From: Fragilariopsis cylindrus CCMP1102
Lineage: Eukaryota > Bacillariophyta > Bacillariophyceae > Bacillariales > Bacillariaceae
Assembly (NCBI GenBank): GCA_900095095.1
Contig: FMBT01000292.1
Span: 62,001 to 126,000 of the forward strand
Direction: 5' to 3'
DNA length: 64,000 nt
Position 1 is the first letter of the stretch; every line of letters begins with the position of its first letter. Positions 53,777 through 64,000 of the stretch are shown one piece after another. Under the pieces are notes generated by a model. It was not told the DNA's origin. It saw only the letters and a list, made by a program, of their open reading frames with translations, and made no database searches. The translations under genes and the position numbers were made by a program.

Positions 53777-54133
53777 ACTGCCACGGGACATTCTAATCAA
53801 TTCATCATACACTACACTATCTATTACTAGCCCTCTGGCTCATAATACTATAGCGTGAGCACTTATATGATTTAATATCTATATATTATTGCTACCATGC
53901 GGTGCATGAGAAAAATAACATCGACGACAGTACTTTAATTACAGTACCAGGTGTTTTTATCTTACAATGTACACTGGAAAATGCTCGTAAATATTTATCC
54001 TGAATTGAATGGACTAATGATAAATATATGCCGCGATGACTGTAACGAGTGATAATTAAAAAATCGGTTATTTACTTAGACACACATTTATTTTAACTTT
54101 AACTTTAGCTTACTATAATATACATGTACACGA
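53777..54133. other. Convergent intergenic region
   Basis: 357 bp between two 3' ends; holds both 3' UTRs and a few TACAGTA-type motifs. Nothing else seen. Confidence 0.5.
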
Positions 54134-56100
54134 CTATGGTCTTTTTCTTTGAAGGAAGAAAATAGAGGATGTCACAAAGCAGGTTGCAGATATTGTGGCT
54201 GTAACTGTTAATATTCTTGACCAACGATCCAAGTCATCGCTTGATAAAGACTCTGTCCACGTAGATGATACATTTTTTTTCTGACCTGAAGGTATTCCAA
54301 CCGGTATACTTGGTGACTTGGTAATCGCAGTATTACTTGTATCAGGAGAACCTTTAACAAGCAGGGTGGTTTCGTTGTTTGTGCTGATATTGTCTCTTTT
54401 CATGACTACATCCTCTATGTCCACTGTGGCATCTTGCTGTTTTTTTTCCTCTTCTTCTTTTTCTTCTTGTTCCTTCTTTTGTATTAACTGTCCACACGCC
54501 GAGGCAATATCCGCTCCCATTGTTCTTCTAATTGTACAAAATGTCCCATATGATTGCACAATATCCCGAAACTCTAACATATGTTCATCTGACGGACACT
54601 GAAGCTTATCCTTAACATCTGTAGCATTATAAGGGATAAGATTAACTACTAGGTGTCTATTCTCACACAATTTCCCTAATTGATGTGCGCATTCGAACGA
54701 GCTGGTTTCTCCTGTTAACATTATATATTCGATCATTGCTCGTCGTCGTGACGACTCCTTTATGCGTTCTTCTACCGTATAAACTTGTAGCTGCTGTTCC
54801 GCTGTTCCTTCTACCGCAGTAGCTGTGATAGAATTATTGTTGTTGCTACTGTTCCTTCGTTTTCGTCTTTGATTCAGATACGCCATCATATGATTATCAA
54901 GTGCATCAATAAGTCCTTCAATAGGATATCGTGAGGCAGTAGGGACGATTGCTGTCCTCGCATCCTGATTGGGAGCATGCAGAGATAAGGCCAACGAAAC
55001 TTCGGGTAGTTCCTTGGTAAGACGTCGAATCTGTGAAATTAAACCAACAGTCGAAACGGTGACTCTTCCATGTGCTAAATTCCATCTTGATGTGTCGATC
55101 ATTGTCCGACATGCTTCTGTGACGTTGTTGTAATTATCAAGGGGTTCTCCCATTCCTTATAAATGATAACTGCACATGTGAGTGGAACAATAATTATTAT
55201 GAAAGAAATATAACAAGAAAAACAAATGCAAGAAAACTAGTTGTTGATTCACGTACCCATAAATACAACATTGCGCACCGATTCGATATTCAATTCCTTT
55301 CTCTTGTTTTTCTTATGGATGCTGCTGCTATTGTCGTCATCGCGATGGTCGTCGTCGTTGTCGTTGTTGTTGTTGTTGTTTTTGGATTGCTGAAAAGATA
55401 AACTCTCCTCCAACAAAACACGATCAGCCCAAACCAATTGTTCCAAGATTTCTCCTGTGGTAAGATTCCCACTTAATCCCATTGTACCAGTAGCACAAAA
55501 TGTACAACCCATCGCACATCCACACTGGGATGAGACACATAAACTAGCCCGTCCGGAACCCTTTTGCTTGTATCGCATCAAAACCGATTCAATAACGAAC
55601 CCATCGTATAATTCAATAATCAGCTTTGTCGTTGATCGATCTTTGGAGGTAAGTCGTTCCTTCACTCGCGATGTTGTATGAACAAAATCTGGTGTCTTGG
55701 CAATATATTTTAAAAGATTCTTTGGAAGTGTCATTTTATTGCGGGTTTTATGATTTTTTTTTTGGTTATTATTATTATTATTATGTTCCTCTTGTGGTGG
55801 TGGTTGTTCGTGATGGACGACGGTATCACTTTCTTCTCGATCATTTCCGTTCTTTTCTTCCTTTACTAGTTGGGGTTGCTGCTGAGAAATTTCCTTTCGT
55901 TCGTTTGCATAGTAATTTTCAACGAAAACAGATAGAGGCGGATACTTTTGTTTATGTAAAGCTTTATAAAATGCATCAATATGTAACCTCTTTACCGAGA
56001 TACCATCTGCTTCTAGCGCCTCAGTCAAAGCTTTACGATCGAGAATTGAATTGGGGTAGGGAGCCTTGCGTCTCCCTATGACCTTGCCTTGAAATCCCAT
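54134..56100 (-). CDS. rlmN: RlmN-type radical SAM RNA methyltransferase with C-terminal hydrophobic tail
   Basis: Exons 56100-55257 and 55155-54134 (intron 101 nt, GTACGT...TATAAG) give 621 residues; the join restores [14 protein letters not shown]. RlmN makes 2-methyladenosine in 23S rRNA and at position 37 of some tRNAs. Visible: the radical SAM cluster C195-AMG-C199-TF-C202, [49 protein letters not shown], and the C-terminal catalytic Cys502 in [17 protein letters not shown]. The first ~130 residues include an Asn/Gln/Glu-rich insertion and further Asn/Asp insertions split the core. After the enzyme there is an acidic linker and a hydrophobic stretch at about 596-615 ([20 protein letters not shown]) followed by QRKRP, like a tail anchor. 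No N-terminal organelle leader is visible. Confidence 0.92.
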
Positions 56101-56709
56101 GCTAGTTTGATATCTTCTCGTGGTGTTCAGTAGTGTCGTTGATTAAAGAACGTAAATTAAATTGCCTTTGTCGTTGTCGTTTATTCTGAAATGGAAGGTA
56201 TGGTTCTTCTTCATTCTTCATGATATGCAATCACAGAAAAACGTACGGCGTACGGAAGATACAAAATATGTGCACGACTTCGTTTTTTTCTCACTTTCGA
56301 CGTGGAATGATTTTTCTTCATTTTCCAGTCGCTTAGCATGATGACGTGTCCAGTCACGGATGTATAACCACGACTGAGGTAAATTGCGATACCTTAGGGC
56401 CTGATAATCCTTACGCGATGGAGCGTATAAGAAGCATCTTGTACATTCTTGATGCAGATGATGTGAGGATTCAGAAGAAAAGAAGATTTTATTTTTGTTG
56501 CATCGCTGTACTTTTGATACAGTACAAGAGAAGTATTGTGTTTTATACTTCACATTACACATTAAAATACCAACTTCTTCATAACTAACTTGCTGAATCA
56601 GACAAAGCAACGAGTATATAGTTCTTGACATAAATACAACAACATACTGTTCAAAGTATTTCGAATTTAAGCTAAGCAACTAACAACACTACTATATAAA
56701 TACAACACC
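56101..56709. other. Divergent intergenic region with a doubtful minus-strand frame
   Basis: 5' regions of the rlmN gene (left) and the SURNod19 gene (right). A minus-strand frame spans 56631-56218 (first ATG) with a partly protein-like segment (TRCFLYAPSRKDYQALRYR), but it overlaps the presumed promoter and lacks recognisable features, so it is not called. A TATATAAAT box-like sequence lies at 56692-56700, close to the ATG. Confidence 0.45.
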
Positions 56710-59700
56710 ATGCGTTTCTTTCCTTTTTCAGCATCGGCGAGTATCATTGCTGCTGGTATCCTCTTCATTGTTGTTAATCATGCCATCGTAATGAGCGGCG
56801 CGGTGACGATTGAAATTGGAAGTAATCCCTCACCTGGAATTGGTTGGATCGAGGGTGTATGTTATGCTCCTATCATTGATGCTCGAGTTGGAGATGAACT
56901 CGAGTTTGACCTCACAGCACATAATGTGTTCAAATTGCCTTCAAAATGGGAGTTCGAAACATGCGAGTTTAATGCTGCCACCCTCCTGGCAGAGGCAGCA
57001 TCGGGTAAATTTATTTACACCATTACCGAAGAGGATGCTCGACAGGGTGATGTGTACTTGGCCTGTGGTGTTGGATCACATTGTCTGGCCAATCAGAAGA
57101 TTAAGATTGCTGTTACTAGTGACGGTAATGATCTCGTCGAAAGACCAACCCCGAAATCAACGTACGTGTTAGGTCTGTCTAGTAAAGATTGCTTGAAATT
57201 ACAATACAGTACAAATGAAGTTTCAAGCGGTGGTGGTAGTGATTCAATTGACGCGGATTCTGATTGTACCGATCCCGTTATGCTGGATGATGGAGGTTAT
57301 CACGTATCGTGTCTCTCCCCTCCTGCAACATTGACACCTGGTGGAGTCATCTGGGATGCTCGTATCATGCACTATCCCTTTCCAAAAGATCGAAGAGTTC
57401 GTAATGGGTTACGAGTATGGGAATTCGTTGAGGGAGATCCGGAGGAAGATGGTTTCTCAGGTCTGACCCCCTCTGCCCTTAATCGACTTTACATCCATCA
57501 TCTCTCAGGAGCTGTTGTGTTTGGTCAAGGATCGGAAGGGTCCCGTCGAAATAATACTGACACTGAATTTCCAAAACCATATGGACAGGTTACAGGTGAT
57601 GAAGGGGATCTTATGATCTTTCATGTTATTGATCTGCGTGATGTGGATGAATGGCTCGAGTGCATCGAGTGTCGATGCAAAGATACTGATGGTACTTATC
57701 TAGACCTTGGAGGAGTGAACTGCTGCTCCAACTGCACCACCACTGCACCAGAACCTGAAACGATTGATTACAGGATGAGATATAATGTTACATACTACGA
57801 AATCGAAGAGGACAAGCCAGTTGAACAGGTAATCTGGCTCACGGCAGATCAGTCTCCGTCACTTGGAAAGAATATTGAATACGATGTACCACTATTTGAT
57901 TCTATACCACAAGACCAACAACTTGTAAGCAGTGATGGTCAGAAGATGCAGCGGTTAGAACGTGTCGGTCCATTCAACGAAATCTTCCAACAAGGGTATT
58001 TTCAGAACGATTATGGTAAGTGCGGCATTTATTAAGGTTGACCTGGTTTCACGTTGGTAATTGTAGCGGCTTCCAACATATAAAAATTTGGTCTAACAAA
58101 TTTCATGTACAATTTGTCCGCATCTCTGCATATATTTTCTGTTGCCAATGTTCTGCAGATGGACCAGAAACGGTAAAAATTCTAAGATGTGTTGGGCATC
58201 TCCATGTTGGTGGAGTAGCAATGTATTTGGAGGATACTGTCACTGGTAAGACAATATGCGCCGAAACCGCTAGGTACGGAACCGATCCAAACAAAAACGA
58301 GGGTCTCTTAATTGGGGTTGACGTGAATAATTACGAAGAACCTATTGAAATCCCTTCAGACCGAGTTGTCCGTCTCATAACAGACTATGACGCAAGTGAG
58401 TTGCACACTGGGGTCATGGCTATAACTTTTTTGTTTATTGCCACTGGAGAAGAGATCACTCGTGACATGACCCCTTTGACTGTTGATATGTGCCTACAAG
58501 AGGCATGTGACCCTTCTGTTCTGCCTTCTTTTGACGCTATGAAGATACCACAAGATTCCACGGACGTCTGCATCGACGAGCTTGCTGACCATCCTATGTG
58601 CAAATTTGGCGGTCTATGTATCTGCGAGGATGTTATTAACTCTCCGGAAAGTACTGGTTGCAATGGAGTGTACACGAGTACGTTTGGCGACATTCCGATC
58701 AATTCAGTATGTAATGCATCCTGCGGCTGCCCCACTCTTCCAGATGAAATCCCCATTCAAGCTGTAACCACGAGTAAGAGTACATGCCTAGATACCCTAG
58801 TAGAGTTCCCCGCTTGTAAATTTGGTGGCATATGTGATTGTGAGGAGTTTGTTAACGCACCAACGAGCACAGGATGTGGTGGTGTTTATAATTCTACCTG
58901 GGGGGAAGTTGAAAACAACGATGTATGCGCCGCATATTGCGACGCATGCCCCGATGAGATTCTGACAAACGAAGAAACTGTTGACATGACAGACACTATC
59001 ATTGAAATGATCGAAAGTCAACTCAGCAATGCATGCCAATTTGCAACGGATGACTGTAAATTTCTCCTGTCAAACTTGTACACCTGTGCTGATATCGCAG
59101 ATGATACGGAGGTTGATCCTGTTATGATCGTTGTCCGTGATTATGGACAGCAGATTGCACTTGAATATGCTAAACTTGGAGAACCCATTCTTCATGTCGG
59201 TGAGGAAGATCAAGAAGTTGCAAGCTGTGGTAAAGGTGCTATTATTTGTGAAGATACATTGCCATCAAATCCCGCGTGTTTATTCGGTAGCTTATGCGAA
59301 TGTGAGGAGTTTGTAAACGCACCAGAGAGCACAGGATGTGGTGGTGTTTATGCTTCTGATTTTGGAGATATTCAAGTCAATGATGTATGCGCTGCATACT
59401 GTGACGCCTGCCCTGACGAAAATACGGGGAACGCTTATGTACCTGGTGCAGACATAGACGATAGTAGTATAACCGAGAGCATGAGAACGGGATGTGAGAA
59501 CCGACTGTCAAAAAGTCCAGCATGTAGATTTGGGAAGCTATGCGACTGTGAAGACTTTGCGACCGACCCGATGAGTTCAGGATGCGGTGGTGTATACACA
59601 TCTAGATTTGGTGATACCAGCGTCGATGAAATGTGCCCTTCTTACTGTGGCGTGTGTCACTTACAAGCATCTTCTCCCCGGATGCATTCTCTTTTACTTG

Positions 59701-59741
59701 CGACAGCTTTATTATTCTTTTCAACGTTAATGCAACTATAA
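56710..59741 (+). CDS. Secreted cupredoxin-like/SURNod19 protein with Cys-rich repeats and GPI-type tail
   Basis: Exons 56710-58015 and 58159-59741 (intron 143 nt, GTAAGT...CTGCAG) give 962 residues. N-terminal signal peptide (about 1-30). About 31-135 resembles a blue copper domain, with His71 (AHNVF), Cys119 and His124 (ACGVGSH) as likely type-1 ligands. About 190-560 resembles the plant SURNod19 (stress-up-regulated Nod19) domain: DARIMHYPFP, YIHHLSGAVVFG, and CVGHLHVGGVAMYLEDT with ELHTGVMAITF. Four ~55-residue Cys-rich repeats follow, starting at residues 573, 645, 799 and 881. The C-terminus (943-962, LLLATALLFFSTLMQL) is a hydrophobic tail with no basic stop, like a GPI-anchor signal. 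Probable role: cell-surface copper-binding or redox protein; substrate unknown. Confidence 0.85.
58569..59657 (+). repeat. Four copies of a ~55-residue cysteine-rich protein repeat
   Basis: Units at 58569-58730, 58785-58949, 59247-59411 and 59493-59657. Shared pattern: C-x9-C-x(F/L)G-x2-C-x-C-(E/K)... then STGC-x-GVY-x-S-x(F/W)G and V/M-C-x3-C/YC-x2-C. Copies 2 and 3 are closest (CEEFVNAP, STGCGGVY, NDVCAAYCDACPDE), indicating a recent internal duplication. I do not recognise the repeat family. Confidence 0.85.
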
Positions 59742-60108
59742 ATAATTAAGAAACTTTTTCTCGACTAAGACGTTTCATCGTGGTGCCGAAGTAATTGCAT
59801 CAGAACTTTATACTGACATATTTGTACACATTATATCTAAATACTTCGACGTTTTAAACTCTTTTTTATTAATACAAATAACAAATATTTTTCCAAAAAG
59901 TTGTAGCAATACGTAGATACACATACATAATAAAATTCTAGTACTTTGTATTTTTGTTTGGTAGTTTCTAGACAAATTTATACAAGTTTGCACGGTGGAG
60001 AAAAATGGAACGTTTTCTCTCCGCAGTGATGGTGCTATTGCTACATAGTCTTAAGTTAATGAATACTGATGTCAATAAAAAACAAAATGGTTGTTATATA
60101 TTCTATGC
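59742..60108. other. Convergent intergenic region
   Basis: 367 bp between two 3' ends; AT-rich, nothing recognisable apart from presumed 3' UTRs. Confidence 0.5.
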
Positions 60109-62412
<2,304 letters not shown>

Positions 62413-63296
62413 CTTGGAGTGATATTGTTTCAGAATTTATTTTGCCTTTTATGGGATTATGTATTAAAGATAGTTTATTGATGTTGAGTGTCTTTCGGAA
62501 AAAGATGTTTCGAAGAAGAAAACTGCACCAGTTGGTATGTGTGGTGCTAATTCACTTTCTACGTTTTCCTTAAAATCATGCAGTTTCATCGAGCGATATA
62601 TCCTTCGTTGTTTTTCTAAACCACCTATGCGATGGTGATAACAGACGTAAAACAGGACTTGATCAATTCGTGATCTATTTACTCAGTAATGATAGCAAAT
62701 ACACTACCGTACTGTACAGTATAGTACAGTAGACTGCACTACTGTACACTCACTACAATGTACTGTACATACAGTACATGATCTGATGTACAATGTAGTT
62801 TCTGACGACAAAAGTAAAGGATGTACAGATTGACATTGAATAATCTCAGTGCAAGATGTGGAAATTTGTGACAGAGTTTTTCTAATACAGCAGTTATACA
62901 GCAGCTGTGTCTTTTACTCCTGGCACATTCACGAAAGTGAATGATGAGCTTTACCTCTATATATAGCTACCAGTAACCCAAAAAAACTAGATCTATATGC
63001 GAGTTATTCTATCTAAAGTATGCATGTAATTTATATGTGGGGTGTGTTTTTTCTGAGGTAGAAGTATTATTATCGATTGAGTATTATTATACCGTACTTT
63101 TGTATTGTTCTATTTTCTTCTTCAAGTAATCATTGGAATTATTCTGAAACTTCTACCCTTTATACAATCTACAATATCTGATTTGATAGGATTTTATTGG
63201 ATAGAGAGGCAAAAAATTACTGTACATTATACCATAGCTATGCAGGTTATATTACTAATAAATAAAAGTTATTTGTACTTCTTCATTTACACAATC
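62413..63296. other. Intergenic region with a dense TACTGTA/TGTACAGTA palindrome cluster
   Basis: About 880 bp with the 5' flank of the KARI gene and the 3' flank of fabZ. Bases 62700-62805 are crowded with TACTGTAC, TACAGTA and TGTACA words able to form many small hairpins. No coding content. Confidence 0.6.
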
Positions 63297-63932
63297 TTAC
63301 TTCTTCTCTGGCTTCATTAGGATCATAGTCATTTCACCAACTTCTACACACAAATCACCATCTGTATATCCCTTGCCTTTTGATTTAATGATTCCATATT
63401 TCTTATTGAATTTAGTAACTTCCACTTCCATAACTAGCAAGTCCCCAGGTACGACGGGTTTCTTCCACTTCACATCATTTACGGATCCAAATAATCCAAT
63501 GGTTCCTTCTTCTATACCCTCAGCGGTGTTCAGAATGATTCCGGTAAGTTGTGCCAAAGCTTCTACTTGTAATACACCGGGCATTACGGGTTGACCGGGG
63601 AAATGTCCTTGGAAAAAATCTTCGTTTTTCGATACGGCCTTAATTCCGACGGCACGCTTTCCGTTTTCAATTTCAATTACCTTGTCAATTAATGCAAACG
63701 GATATCGGTGGGGAAGAATACTATCAACCTCAACGGATGTATATATGGTTGATACATCCTTCGTTAACGCCGAAAGATTCTTTGCACCAACGAATTTTTC
63801 GTCAACTTTTTCGTTGTCGTCATCTGCGTCTTTTTTTCCGCATAACGAAGAATGATGTCTTGATAGGATGGGACCCGAGGTGAATGCACCTACGCAAGAC
63901 AAGGTTGTTAAGAGGACTGCAGCTATCTTCAT
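63297..63932 (-). CDS. fabZ: 3-hydroxyacyl-ACP dehydratase FabZ, plastid-targeted
   Basis: Dehydrates 3-hydroxyacyl-ACP in each round of type II fatty acid synthesis. 211 residues. The hot-dog fold core shows ILPHRYPFALIDKV, the active-site NEDFFQGHFPGQPVMPGVLQ (His110) and Glu124 in QVEALAQLTG, then FGSVNDVKWKKPVVPGD. The N-terminus MKIAAVLLTTLSCVGAFTSG is a signal peptide with a G-A-F junction, followed by a Ser/Lys-rich transit-like stretch, which indicates plastid import through the secretory route. ATG at 63932 is first in frame; no intron needed. Length fits FabZ (about 150) plus leader. Confidence 0.95.
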   Translation of the reverse strand: MKIAAVLLTTLSCVGAFTSGPILSRHHSSLCGKKDADDDNEKVDEKFVGAKNLSALTKDVSTIYTSVEVDSILPHRYPFALIDKVIEIENGKRAVGIKAVSKNEDFFQGHFPGQPVMPGVLQVEALAQLTGIILNTAEGIEEGTIGLFGSVNDVKWKKPVVPGDLLVMEVEVTKFNKKYGIIKSKGKGYTDGDLCVEVGEMTMILMKPEKK

Positions 63933-64000
63933 TATTGTTTGTGTTTATTTTCGTAGTATTAAGAAGTATGGAGTTGTTTATCACGATTGATTGTAGTCGT

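Noticed and set aside
56218-56679. 153-codon minus-strand frame upstream of rlmN
   Set aside because: Begins with TTG, first ATG lies in the promoter region of the divergent gene, and no domain or leader is recognisable.

Overview
The window looks like nuclear DNA of a diatom or a close stramenopile; the species cannot be fixed from sequence alone. The reasons are: AT-rich intergenic DNA full of microsatellites; long single-exon genes with only a few short GT-AG introns (about 80-200 nt, one of 681 nt); Asn/Asp/Gln homopolymer runs inside proteins; and N-termini carrying a signal peptide followed by an ASAFSP-like motif, the bipartite plastid address of diatoms, on ketol-acid reductoisomerase (ASAFSP), with a weaker version on FabZ (GAFTSG). 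There are no bacterial operons or ribosome binding sites. Several starts were moved to the first ATG because TTG/GTG starts make no sense here. || Layout. 1-506 is the 5' part of an Asn/Pro-rich gene cut by the left edge, followed by about 4 kb of microsatellites and decayed sequence. 4.4-12.4 kb holds three genes on the minus strand: queH (epoxyqueuosine reductase), a protein kinase-MIB/HERC2-PARP-like-RING fusion, and a 1184-residue fusion of a THI5-like binding domain, a FolD-like domain, a pterin-carbinolamine-dehydratase-like domain and a complete QueA. QueA and QueH catalyse the last two steps of queuosine formation in bacteria, so this is the most unusual part of the window. 13-17 kb holds a glycosyltransferase-like membrane protein, an unknown secreted or organellar protein and a PH-domain protein. 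|| 17196-27530 is a complete tyrosine-recombinase retrotransposon (DIRS superfamily, split-direct-repeat type) with Gag-like, RT-RNase H, recombinase and extra ORFs on the minus strand. It is flanked by repeats that look identical and sits in the intergenic region of a divergent gene pair. 27.7-33 kb holds an unknown secreted or plastid protein, a broken sulfotransferase pseudogene and an FBXO3-like F-box/ApaG protein. || 33.6-50.9 kb is one giant three-exon gene for midasin (MDN1/Rea1, 5722 residues), the AAA remodeller of 60S ribosome assembly. 51-64 kb holds two unknown genes, an RlmN-type radical-SAM RNA methyltransferase with an apparent C-terminal membrane tail, a probably GPI-anchored cupredoxin/SURNod19 protein with four Cys-rich repeats, plastid ketol-acid reductoisomerase (branched-chain amino acids) and FabZ (plastid fatty acids). 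|| Functional threads: RNA modification and ribosome biogenesis (QueH, QueA, RlmN, midasin), plastid anabolism (KARI, FabZ) and a recently inserted retroelement. The spliced models were built by eye from reading-frame continuity and GT-AG sites.
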